Shown here piece by piece: positions 43,013 to 51,174 of a stretch of 64,000 nucleotides of DNA. The position numbers and the translations under genes are program-made. How positions within the stretch are numbered: position 1 is the first letter of the stretch; each line of letters starts with the position of its first letter. Under the pieces are notes generated by a model that saw only the letters and a list, made by a program, of their open reading frames with translations, searched no databases and was not told where the DNA came from. This stretch comes from Bacteroidota bacterium (GTDB lineage: Bacteria > Bacteroidota > Bacteroidia > Bacteroidales > Paludibacteraceae), in assembly GCA_023459355.1 (NCBI GenBank), contig JAEWUM010000015.1, forward strand, positions 144,371 through 208,370. Direction: 5' to 3'.

Positions 43013-43277
43013 TGCACTTGCCCGACTGATTGGTTATAGATGCTGAACTTGTTGATGGCAGATGCCCATCTCATTGACTTTAGTTGCCCGACTTGTTCGC
43101 ATTAGATGCCCATCTCGTTGACGACAGATGCCCATCTGGTTTACATTAGATGCCCATCTATTTTCAGATAGATGGGCATCTATCTTCCGCAAAGTCCTGT
43201 TTTGTCTTCAACAAGGTACTGTTCTCGCTGCACCCAAGTCCTGTTTTGTCCGTAACTGCCTCAAATCCTGTTATCTG
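43008..43277. repeat. Degenerate tandem array with exact 22-bp period (about 12 units)
   Basis: Eleven units follow each other at exactly 22 bases (43008, 43030, 43052, 43074, 43096, 43118, 43140, 43162, 43184, 43206, 43228), and a twelfth (43256-43277) comes after six extra bases. Each unit has about 8 variable bases, a 12-base core, and 2 bases. Units at 43052, 43096, 43118 and 43140 share the core AGATGCCCATCT. 43162 has its reverse complement AGATGGGCATCT. 43008 and 43074 end in TTGCCCGACT. 43184, 43206, 43228 and 43256 carry AAGTCCTGTTTTGT-like cores. 22 is not a multiple of three and no frame is conserved, so it is not coding. Function unknown. Confidence 0.85.
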
Positions 43278-43524
43278 CCATTTCTGGCAGGATGTCATGA
43301 CCTGACAAAATTACCTGTCACTTAAATATTCTTAATTGCTTATGGCTGGCAGGGTTAAATTGTTTTTACTACTGCTAATGAATGTGATTAAATCTCTACT
43401 TGCGGTGGCCAATAATACATTTTTATTTGGCTAATATGCAGCTAAGTGATTAAAGATGGAAGAAAATTGGAGGTGTGAGTTAAAATTATTGAAAATTATT
43501 TTTAGCTTTGTAATCTGAAATTTT

Positions 43525-43645
43525 TGGGGAGTAGCTCAGTTGATTATATTGTAAATTTTGATTTTGACGAGAAAAAGGTTATGAACTGGCAGAAGTCATC
43601 ACATCTCGTAAAAATGGAAAGTTGATTATTGAAGAAATCGAGTAA
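43525..43645 (+). pseudogene. tRNA-like 5' fragment joined to gene debris
   Basis: GGGGAGTAGCTCAGTTGAT (from 43526) looks like the acceptor and D-arm start of a tRNA, but the rest of the tRNA is missing. It runs into a broken reading frame. VNFDFDEKK (from 43551) continues after a one-base shift at an A run as GYELAEVITSRKNGKLIIEE and a stop at 43643-43645. The protein family was not recognised. This looks like a leftover of a tRNA-associated insertion or deletion. The surrounding 43278-43674 holds nothing else identifiable. Confidence 0.3.
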
Positions 43646-43674
43646 AGTTTGTATAGAATTTATTATCTAATAAG

Positions 43675-44841
43675 ATGCATATTTATAAACAAAATAAATG
43701 GATATATTGCAGGTTAAGCATTCTTGCAATCATTTTAATAATTGCAATCGTCAGTTCGTGTAACTCAAAAATAAAATACGATGATATTGTCGTGCCACCT
43801 TCTGATGCTGCAAAAAAAATTGTAACAAGCTATCACAATCCTTTAGTGGTTGATAATGAAATAATTTGTGGTGAAGAAATTTCAGATTTTGAACACACCA
43901 GAAATACAGTTTACTATGATGAGTTTGATAATATATTGCTATCAATTGATCATAAGAATGGAAAGGTTGAGCGTAAATATTACTTTTCAGCTAAGGAAAA
44001 AATGTTAGACAAACAATTCTCCATTGAAAATTCTAACCAAGATGAAATTAAGGAAAAATATTATATAAGAGATACAGATGGTCGGTTGTTATTTGTTATT
44101 GATCAAGAAAAAGATACTATATCAGAATATAAGTATGATGAAAATCAAGATATAGTAATTTTAGAATTCAACGATTACAAGCGTGAAAAAATAATACGTA
44201 CTAAACCTGCTCAATTAGAGAATAAAAATATTGTCATAATTGAAAAGTTTGACAAGAACAATAAATACAGTTATAAAGGAAAAAAGAATTTGACAGAAAG
44301 GATCTACCAAATAATTGATAGTAACAAATTTGTAAAGAAAGAAATTATTGAAAGAATTGAATACGGTGAATTGTTTTCTCATTTGGAAAAGGAGTATACT
44401 TACTTTAAAGAAGATAAAAAATCATCAATCATAACTAAAGGTATCAAAATTGCTGGAGATGATTACTATTCTGTACCTTCTGATCTGAGAGGTGAAGAGA
44501 TTGATGTTTATATAAAAGAACATTATTACAACAGGAAACTAACATATGATTCAATTTATAATGAAGTTTCTGTAACATACAATAGCCAAGGTGACATAAC
44601 AAACATGTTGAGTATTGAATCCACGAATGGTAAATTCCGTTTAGATAAGTATAATAGTTTTCGCAGAGAATATAAATATAATAGTAAAAATGACTGGATT
44701 CAAGTGATAGAATTCAAGAATGAGCTTTTTTCTGATTTTCATTCTAGTTCATTAAAAGCGAAAACATATAATAGTCTAAAACAAACAACTTTTGATAATC
44801 CAAGCATAATAGTAAATCGTGAAATTACATATTTAAAATAA
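43675..44841 (+). CDS. Orphan lipoprotein, AT-rich
   Basis: The 388-aa product has a signal peptide with lipobox residues IVSSC about 29 residues in. The mature protein is unusually rich in Lys, Glu, Ile, Tyr and Asn. It contains many short strand-turn-strand segments such as YYDEFDNILLSIDHKNGKV, EYKYDENQDI and VTYNSQGDITN, which resemble YD/RHS-like repeats. No known domain is recognised. Base composition is clearly more AT-rich than the neighbours, and it sits next to the repeat array and gene debris, which suggests horizontal acquisition. Confidence 0.75.
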   Translation: MHIYKQNKWIYCRLSILAIILIIAIVSSCNSKIKYDDIVVPPSDAAKKIVTSYHNPLVVDNEIICGEEISDFEHTRNTVYYDEFDNILLSIDHKNGKVERKYYFSAKEKMLDKQFSIENSNQDEIKEKYYIRDTDGRLLFVIDQEKDTISEYKYDENQDIVILEFNDYKREKIIRTKPAQLENKNIVIIEKFDKNNKYSYKGKKNLTERIYQIIDSNKFVKKEIIERIEYGELFSHLEKEYTYFKEDKKSSIITKGIKIAGDDYYSVPSDLRGEEIDVYIKEHYYNRKLTYDSIYNEVSVTYNSQGDITNMLSIESTNGKFRLDKYNSFRREYKYNSKNDWIQVIEFKNELFSDFHSSSLKAKTYNSLKQTTFDNPSIIVNREITYLK

Positions 44842-44977
44842 TTCAGCATCAATATATCGAATCATTAAAAGTATAGATAAATGCCATCTCTGTAATTTTT
44901 TTGGCTCATCTTCCTCCAAAATAAAGCCCACTTTTAACCAATTCTGATCCATATCCACCTAAACCTCTCACCCCCAT

Positions 44978-45008
44978 TTTGCCATTTCCCAAATATCAAC
45001 TATCTTTG
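44978..45008 (+). promoter_or_regulatory. Promoter of the fic gene
   Basis: TTTG (44978-44981), 19 bases, then TATCTTTG (45001-45008): a full match to the Bacteroidetes promoter consensus, with transcription predicted to start near 45015. Confidence 0.65.
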
Positions 45009-45033
45009 ATACTATCAAATGATACTATCAACA
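45008..45033. promoter_or_regulatory. Twin GATAcTATC palindromes, probable Fic autoregulatory operator
   Basis: Two tandem 13-base repeats (45008-45020 and 45021-45033) each begin with GATACTATCA, whose first nine bases are a palindrome around a central C. They cover the predicted transcription start and lie just before the fic start codon. The C-terminal domain of the Fic protein looks like a winged helix, so self-repression is plausible. Confidence 0.5.
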
Positions 45034-45043
45034 CACTGTGATT

Positions 45044-46003
45044 ATGAAACCTCCTTATGAAATAACGACAGAGATGCTGAGATTAACCGCATCAGTCTCG
45101 GAGAAAATCGGGGAAATAAAAGCGGCTAAATTGATTAAACCTCCGACGGAGTTACGTAAACGGAACAGGATTAAGTCAATACAATCATCGCTCGAAATAG
45201 AGGGGAATACGCTGACTGTTGAGCAAATCACAGATTTGATAAACAACAAAAGAGTCCTTGCTCCGCAGAAAGACCTTGTCGAGGTTAAGAACGCGATTGA
45301 ATTATATGAACAAATCAAGGAGTTCAATCCCTATGCGTTGGACTCGCTATGTCGCGCTCACGGCATTTTAATGCATGCCCTGGTCGACAATCCCGGACAG
45401 TTTAGAACTACTTCAGTTGGAATTCTCAAAGGAGATAATATCACCCATGTTGCACCTCCGGGAGATATGGTTTATCCCCTGATGAAGGATTTATTTGATT
45501 ATCTGGAGAATGACGATGACTTGTTGCTGATTAAAAGTTGTGTGTTTCATTATGAGTTCGAATTTATACATCCTTTCCAGGATGGTAACGGACGGATGGG
45601 ACGGTTCTGGCAAACGGTGATATTGAACAGCTATTCACCCGTATTTGAATTCCTGCCGATTGAGTCATTGATTAAGGAACGGCAACAGGCGTATTATGAA
45701 GTGCTCGGAGATGCCGACAATAAGGGCAGTTCCACCGGATTCATCGAGTTCATGCTCAACATAATCAATCAGGCGCTGGAGGATTTGTTGCGTACACAAA
45801 ATTATGCGGTAACGGGTATTGACAGAATACAGCAATTCAGCAATTTTATAGGGACAAAAGTTTTTACCAGACAGGATTATTTGCGGCATAACAAAGGAAT
45901 TTCGACCGCAACCGCGAGCCGGGATTTAAAAGAAGCCGTGGAGAAAAAGATGATAGTAAAAACAGGAGATAAACGATTGACAGCCTATCAATTCGTAAAA
46001 TAA
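45044..46003 (+). CDS. Fic domain protein with C-terminal winged helix
   Basis: The 319-aa protein has the complete Fic motif HPFQDGNGRMGR (176-187), so AMP transfer to a target protein is expected. An N-terminal inhibitory helix motif, S50xxxE54G55 within SSLEIEGN, makes it a class II (self-inhibited) Fic. VAPPGDMVYPLMKDLFDYL is the flap region. Residues ~255-319 (FTRQDYLRHNKGISTATASRDLKEAVEKK split) look like a helix-turn-helix. The ATG at 45044 is preferred over the GTG at 45038. The targets are unknown. It has its own promoter and twin palindromes. Confidence 0.92.
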   Translation: MKPPYEITTEMLRLTASVSEKIGEIKAAKLIKPPTELRKRNRIKSIQSSLEIEGNTLTVEQITDLINNKRVLAPQKDLVEVKNAIELYEQIKEFNPYALDSLCRAHGILMHALVDNPGQFRTTSVGILKGDNITHVAPPGDMVYPLMKDLFDYLENDDDLLLIKSCVFHYEFEFIHPFQDGNGRMGRFWQTVILNSYSPVFEFLPIESLIKERQQAYYEVLGDADNKGSSTGFIEFMLNIINQALEDLLRTQNYAVTGIDRIQQFSNFIGTKVFTRQDYLRHNKGISTATASRDLKEAVEKKMIVKTGDKRLTAYQFVK

Positions 46004-46016
46004 TCCGATTTTTTTC

Positions 46017-46024
46017 TATCTTTG
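46017..46024 (+). promoter_or_regulatory. Putative -7 box for the hemerythrin-LuxR gene
   Basis: TATCTTTG follows the fic stop codon by 13 bases and lies 20 bases before the ATG at 46044. Confidence 0.5.
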
Positions 46025-46043
46025 TCCCGAAAAAACCCACAAT

Positions 46044-46991
46044 ATGCAACAGAAATTTACACCTTCCAGTAAAATGAATGACCTCATAAAAGAGGATACC
46101 TCTATGCTGTTGACCATGACCCGGTTTGGTTTTTCATTGGGGTTTGGGGATAAGACTGTGAGAGAAGTATGCCTGGAGAAAAATGTGGATGAGAAATCTT
46201 TTCTGGCAGTAGTAAACTTTATTTCAGATGGTTATAAAGAGGAAAGTATCAACCACGACGAAGTTTCAATTGATGCGGTTATTCTTTATCTCAGAAACGC
46301 ACATGATTTCTTTCTCGATTTTAAATTGCCGCTTATTCGCAAAAAACTGATTGAAGCCATTGATGAATGTGTGCAGGAACAACCTTACCGGAAGATGATC
46401 ATGAAATTTTACGATGACTATGTTGCTGAGGTTCGTAAACACATGGATCATGAAAATGAAACAGTTTTTCCTTATGTGCTGAATTTGCTGAAAGGAAAGA
46501 AAGATCCACGTTATACCATTGCAGTATTCGAGCAAAATCATGAGAATATCGACTCTAAACTGGCTGATCTGAAGAATATCCTCATCAAATACTTCCCTGC
46601 CCAACAACCCAATTATTTGCTGAATGAGGTGTTGTTTGACCTTTCAGCTTGTGAGAAGGACCTGGATAAACACAACAGGGTAGAGGATCATTTCTTTGTG
46701 CCGGTAACGGAAACCCTGGAAAAGAAATTAAGTGAACAGGCCGAGGAGTTGGTTGCAACGGAAAAAGCGGATAACCTGACCGACCGGGAAAAGGAAATTT
46801 TAACCAGCGTGGTAAAAGGGCTTACCAACAAAGAAATTGCCAATAAACTTTTTTTATCGACACATACTGTTATCTCGCACCGCCGGAATATTACCCGGAA
46901 ATTAGAAATACACAGCACCGCAGGTTTAACGATATACGCGATTGTGAATAAATTAGTCACGCTCGATGAGATAAAATCAGTAATAGAATAG
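46044..46991 (+). CDS. Hemerythrin-domain LuxR-type regulator
   Basis: The 315-aa protein has an N-terminal segment (KMNDLIKEDTSMLLTMTRFG, CLEKNVD) like the ScdA/RIC family, then a hemerythrin-like four-helix bundle with probable di-iron ligands H87, H133, E137, H166, H210 and E214. The C-terminal LuxR/GerE helix-turn-helix spans ~244-309 (LTDREKEILTSVVKGLTNKEIANKL, STHTVISHRRNITRKL). This suggests a sensor of oxygen, NO or iron-sulphur damage that binds DNA directly. It lacks the receiver domain of response regulators. It lies 33 bases before a cation antiporter gene that may be in its operon. Confidence 0.9.
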   Translation: MQQKFTPSSKMNDLIKEDTSMLLTMTRFGFSLGFGDKTVREVCLEKNVDEKSFLAVVNFISDGYKEESINHDEVSIDAVILYLRNAHDFFLDFKLPLIRKKLIEAIDECVQEQPYRKMIMKFYDDYVAEVRKHMDHENETVFPYVLNLLKGKKDPRYTIAVFEQNHENIDSKLADLKNILIKYFPAQQPNYLLNEVLFDLSACEKDLDKHNRVEDHFFVPVTETLEKKLSEQAEELVATEKADNLTDREKEILTSVVKGLTNKEIANKLFLSTHTVISHRRNITRKLEIHSTAGLTIYAIVNKLVTLDEIKSVIE

Positions 46992-47024
46992 CACTTTTTC
47001 TCATAGATTTTAGCCTTTTATTTA

Positions 47025-49337
47025 ATGCATAGTAAAAACGTCAAAACCTGGATATTTTATTTTGTGATGATAAGCTCGTTTATCATCCTGACGTATGTGC
47101 TCTTTAAAAACGCGGAGAAATTCAACGAGTATGTCCCGCCGGATATTACGGTGGTCAGTTCGGCTTTAACCGATAATTTCGATTCTTTCAAACTCTCGAT
47201 TTCACATAACCTCGGAGAGCCGGTTGCGCTGCTCTTAATGCAAATCATTGCCATCCTGTTTGTCTCCAGAATAGCCGGATGGATTTTTATCAAAATCGGT
47301 CAGCCGACCGTCATCGGAGAGATACTCGCGGGTATCCTGCTGGGTCCTTCTTTGCTGGGTCATTTCTATCCCGAAACCTATAATTTCCTGTTCGCGGCCG
47401 AATCGCTCGGTAATCTCTATATTCTCAGTCAGGTCGGACTGGTACTCTTCATGTTTGTCATCGGCATGGAGCTCAACCTGGGTCTGCTCAAGAACAAGAT
47501 GGGCACTACCTACGTCATCAGTAATGCCAGTATTATCTTTCCCTTCTTCCTGGGGATGTTATTTGCTTATTTTGCTTACGAAGAGTTTGCTGCCGGTCAA
47601 ACCGACTTTCTTTCTTTTGCTCTTTTTATTGGTATTTCGATGAGTATTACCGCTTTTCCCGTGTTGGCAAGGATTGTTCAGGAGAAGGGCATGACCAAAA
47701 CGCATATCGGACAAATCTCCATTATTTCAGCTGCGTTTAACGATGTAACGGCCTGGTGTATGCTGGCAGCGGTTATTGCAATTGCCAAAACAGGTAGTTT
47801 TATCAGTTCGCTGTACACAATCGGACTCTCCATTGTTTACATCCTGTTTATGTTGTATGCCGTACGGCCGTTCATGAAGAAAATCGGGAATATCTACAGC
47901 AATAGTGAGGTGCTGAATAAGAGTGTTGTTGCTTTTATGTTTTTATTTTTAACCCTTTCAGCTTTTGCTACGCAGATGATTGGGATACATGCTCTGTTTG
48001 GCGCGTTCCTGGCTGGTGTTATCATGCCTGAACTTCCTCAGTTCAGAAAGATTATCGTTGATAAAATCGAAGATGTAGCCCTGACTTTATTGCTCCCTTT
48101 ATTCTTTGTGTACACCGGTTTGCGGACCGAAATCGGTTTGATTAATACACCTCACTTGTGGATGGTTACGGCAATTATGATTTTATTTGCCATTGGTGGA
48201 AAGTTTATCGGGGCCGGACTATCAGCCAAACTGATGCGCGAAAACTGGCGCGACAGCCTTTCTGTAGGCGTGCTGATGAATACCCGGGGACTGATGGAAA
48301 TTGTGGTGTTGAATATCGGCTATGAAATGGGCATTCTTCCCAAACCCATTTTTGTGATGCTGGTATTGATGGCCTTGGTTACAACCTTTATGACAACACC
48401 CATGTTGTCGCTCATTCAGAAGATATTCCCCGAGAGAGATCTGGAGGAAGAATATCAAAAACAACAGGCTCAGGGTATTTTCAAGGTGTTGATTGCCCTG
48501 GGAAATCCCGAAAACGGAAAATCATTGCTGCATGTGGCAAAGCATGTACTGGATGGGGTTAAAAATACGCTATCGGTTACTGCGTTGCACATTACGCCCG
48601 GCTCGAACACCAACCCGCTGTATAGTGAAGAATTTGCCCGGGAGAGCTTTATAGGCATTAATGCGGAGGCTCATAAACTACATATCCCGATTCAGAACGA
48701 CTACAAGATTACGGATAATATCGAGGCAGGTGTGGTGAAAACGACCAATTATGATAATTACGATTTTCTGCTTGTTGGTGCGGGGATATCGCTTTCTGGC
48801 ATTGAGTTCATAAAATACAAACCCTATTTTAAGACGATTGGCTGGATCAATAAACTGATTAAACGAGTTAATAAAACCCAGGAGATTTTTTATCCTGGTT
48901 CCCTGATTAAGGATAAAACACGCTATTTTGTTGAACAAAGTCAGTGTAGTGTGGGTATTTTCGTAAACAGAAGTTTCAGTGGTATTTCTACGGTGTTGGT
49001 CTTACTGGAAGACAAATCGGATGACTTCCTGATTCGCTATGCCCATCGTTTGCTGAAGAATGACCCGAAGGTGCATGTTACTTTCCACGATGAACATAAA
49101 CTGTTGTCGACCGAAGAATCATTTAAAGAACAATACAAGGAGTTTATCAAACATTATCCGGATGCATTGAAACTAAGTAAATCGAAAAACGGTACCGGTA
49201 GTTTTCAGAAGTACAGTTTTATGTTGATTAGTTACCAAAGCTGGATCAGGATTACCGAAGGCGACAGCAATAAACTCGACAGTATTCCATCTACCCTTAT
49301 CATCAATAAAAAAGAAAGTCGTTTCAGTAAGCGTTAA
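47025..49337 (+). CDS. Cation/proton antiporter, CPA2 family, with C-terminal USP-like region
   Basis: The 770-aa protein has an N-terminal stalk helix, then about 12 hydrophobic segments. GQPTVIGEILAGILLGPSLLG is the CPA2 signature, and SQVGLVLFMFVIGMEL and FNDVTAWCMLAAVIAI (an ND-type ion site) are also typical of Na+(K+)/H+ exchangers of the GerN/KefB group. From about residue 475 the cytoplasmic part resembles one or two universal-stress-protein-like domains (FKVLIALGNPENGKSLLHVAKHVL, YDFLLVGAGISLSG). Ion specificity is not determined. It is probably cotranscribed with the hemerythrin-LuxR regulator. Confidence 0.9.
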   Translation: MHSKNVKTWIFYFVMISSFIILTYVLFKNAEKFNEYVPPDITVVSSALTDNFDSFKLSISHNLGEPVALLLMQIIAILFVSRIAGWIFIKIGQPTVIGEILAGILLGPSLLGHFYPETYNFLFAAESLGNLYILSQVGLVLFMFVIGMELNLGLLKNKMGTTYVISNASIIFPFFLGMLFAYFAYEEFAAGQTDFLSFALFIGISMSITAFPVLARIVQEKGMTKTHIGQISIISAAFNDVTAWCMLAAVIAIAKTGSFISSLYTIGLSIVYILFMLYAVRPFMKKIGNIYSNSEVLNKSVVAFMFLFLTLSAFATQMIGIHALFGAFLAGVIMPELPQFRKIIVDKIEDVALTLLLPLFFVYTGLRTEIGLINTPHLWMVTAIMILFAIGGKFIGAGLSAKLMRENWRDSLSVGVLMNTRGLMEIVVLNIGYEMGILPKPIFVMLVLMALVTTFMTTPMLSLIQKIFPERDLEEEYQKQQAQGIFKVLIALGNPENGKSLLHVAKHVLDGVKNTLSVTALHITPGSNTNPLYSEEFARESFIGINAEAHKLHIPIQNDYKITDNIEAGVVKTTNYDNYDFLLVGAGISLSGIEFIKYKPYFKTIGWINKLIKRVNKTQEIFYPGSLIKDKTRYFVEQSQCSVGIFVNRSFSGISTVLVLLEDKSDDFLIRYAHRLLKNDPKVHVTFHDEHKLLSTEESFKEQYKEFIKHYPDALKLSKSKNGTGSFQKYSFMLISYQSWIRITEGDSNKLDSIPSTLIINKKESRFSKR

Positions 49338-49344
49338 TTTACGC

Positions 49345-49372
49345 TTGTCATCCTGAACGGAGTGAAGGATCT
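49345..49372 (+). repeat. Single TCATCCTGA...GAAGGATCT dispersed repeat
   Basis: GTCATCCTGAACGGAGTGAA followed by GGATCT lies between the convergent antiporter and OstA genes. It matches a second class of short extragenic element that is widespread in bacterial genomes, different from the cluster at 42.1 kb. The arms TCATCCT and AGGATCT are imperfectly complementary. Confidence 0.6.
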
Positions 49373-49381
49373 ACCAGAAAC

Positions 49382-51163
49382 TTATTTTTCCTCTTCAATT
49401 TCTTCAGCTTCAGGTATAGCTGGCAGGCTTATGAATTTCTTTTCCCTGAAAGAAAACTTAGGTCTTTCTCCTTCGGGAAAACGAGAGAAAACTTCCTCTT
49501 TTGTCGTAGGACGATGCGTTTCGAGCCAGAAAAAATTAGTCAGGTAGATGAATTCATCGGTTATTTTGTGCATGGGATGAAACTCACCGCTTGAGGATGG
49601 AGTCAGCACAATCCGGTCAATTTTTTTATCCTTGAAATGAATCACCACGAAGCTGCTTTCGGTGCGGTTGGCGCCAATGAGGGTACTGTCGGACTCTTCC
49701 CGGATGAAATAAATCGTTTCCGCATTCCCATTGACATCCACGCGGCGAATCTGACTGCTGTCGAGATGGGCAATGATATCCTTCCCTGAAATCTGATTGA
49801 AGTAAAGAGAATCCATTAATTCGGTTACCATGGCCGATTGTTGCAGTTCAACCTGATACACCTCCTGGTTTCTCGACAGAATACTGATTTTCTCGCTTGA
49901 ATACTGCTGGCTCTCCTGCCAGAGAACCGGTTTATTCATCAGGTGCATGATAGAGTCCCGCGAAGAATAAATGAGCGAATCGGCGAGTCCCTGTATATCC
50001 TCCCGGTAGAACCGTACATTGCGCCAGGCTTTGGCCTCGTTGTATATGGAGTCTTTAAAAGTCATCAGGGTGTCCGCATGCATGTACAGGTGTTTCTCGG
50101 TTGACCAGTCCACCAGCAAAGCCGAATCAGTCGCGATACCACGTTCCTTGTCTTCATTGTAATACACGTAATTGCCGTAGAGGGTCGACTGTTGCACGGT
50201 ATCTTTCAAAATCGCGTTGCCGAATACTTCGCCGTATTTCGCGGATTTATCATAAAATATCGTGTCACCTGTCAGCGACTTACCTTCTTTATTAAACAGA
50301 ATAGAACGATTCAGGAGCATCGAACGCTCTGTATCCGTATTATACCACCCTTTACTGGTGTAAATATCCGTTTCATCCTGATAAACAATGTGTGTTTCGC
50401 CCACCAAATCAGCGACATGCGATTTGGTGTTGTAGGTCAGGGTATCCGCGTTCATCACGAAATTCTCATTGACGAGCTTTACCTGATCGCTGAAAAGCGC
50501 ATCTTCGGTTCGGGTAGAATATTGTCCCCACACAGAGGTCAGCGTATTTTCCGGATCCACGATTTTTCCGCCGGTGAAATAATACGCCAGCTGCGTGTTA
50601 CGATCGTAATTTAAACTGTCGGTAGTCAGGGTTGTATTCCTGTTTACCAGTCGTGCCTTGCCCCTGAGACGCACCAATTTGGTGTTCCCGTCGTAGTACA
50701 ACTTGTCGCCATACACGAAAAGCGTGTCGCCCTGCACGATTTTCACGTTGCTGAAGGCATCCATCGAATTGGAGTTGCGGTAGAAGTAAGCGCTGTCGCA
50801 AGTCATAATCGCGTCGTCGTGCCGAAACTTCACGTTCCCGTTGAGTATCTGTACATCCGGTTTTGAGAGTTGATCGAATGAAATGAGATCAGCATTCTCC
50901 AAATAGATGATTTTGGCCGTTTTCTGATCGAATGGCGTGCGGATAGGCGCCACGGGAGGTGGTGGCTCCAGTTTCTTTGTTTGCTTCGCTTTGCGCGTAT
51001 CTTTGGCTGTTTTTTTTGTTTTAACCGGTTCCTGCTTTGTCCCGCTTTTTTCTTCCAGGATATCTTTCCGCAATTGTTTGTGCTGAATCTGAGCCGGTAA
51101 TGATAAACACGACAGACACAGCCATCCGGCAAGAACTAACAAACTGATGTTCCGGTAACGCAT
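49382..51163 (-). CDS. OstA-like (LptA/LptD N-terminal) envelope protein
   Basis: The 593-aa protein has a signal peptide (LLVLAGWLCLSCLSLPAQ) and a basic linker (KTKKTAKDTRKAKQTKK). It then consists of OstA/LptA-type beta-jellyroll repeats with patterns such as NGNVKFRHDDAIMTCDSAYF, GDKLYYDGNTKLVRLRGKAR, LTTDSLNYDRNTQLAYY and NADTLTYNTKSHVADLVGE. It should form a periplasmic bridge for lipopolysaccharide transport or related lipid handling. It lacks the long barrel of LptD. It is the last gene of an outer-membrane assembly operon, 11 bases after surA. Confidence 0.88.
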   Translation of the reverse strand: MRYRNISLLVLAGWLCLSCLSLPAQIQHKQLRKDILEEKSGTKQEPVKTKKTAKDTRKAKQTKKLEPPPPVAPIRTPFDQKTAKIIYLENADLISFDQLSKPDVQILNGNVKFRHDDAIMTCDSAYFYRNSNSMDAFSNVKIVQGDTLFVYGDKLYYDGNTKLVRLRGKARLVNRNTTLTTDSLNYDRNTQLAYYFTGGKIVDPENTLTSVWGQYSTRTEDALFSDQVKLVNENFVMNADTLTYNTKSHVADLVGETHIVYQDETDIYTSKGWYNTDTERSMLLNRSILFNKEGKSLTGDTIFYDKSAKYGEVFGNAILKDTVQQSTLYGNYVYYNEDKERGIATDSALLVDWSTEKHLYMHADTLMTFKDSIYNEAKAWRNVRFYREDIQGLADSLIYSSRDSIMHLMNKPVLWQESQQYSSEKISILSRNQEVYQVELQQSAMVTELMDSLYFNQISGKDIIAHLDSSQIRRVDVNGNAETIYFIREESDSTLIGANRTESSFVVIHFKDKKIDRIVLTPSSSGEFHPMHKITDEFIYLTNFFWLETHRPTTKEEVFSRFPEGERPKFSFREKKFISLPAIPEAEEIEEEK

Positions 51164-51174
51164 GAAAAAGACAT

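Noticed and set aside
43008..43277. CRISPR array interpretation of the 22-bp units
   Set aside because: Repeats are degenerate, only 12 bases are shared, spacers would be 8-10 bases, and no cas genes are nearby.
43526..43546. Functional tRNA gene
   Set aside because: Only the 5' third resembles a tRNA; no anticodon arm, T arm or 3' acceptor strand can be formed from the following bases.
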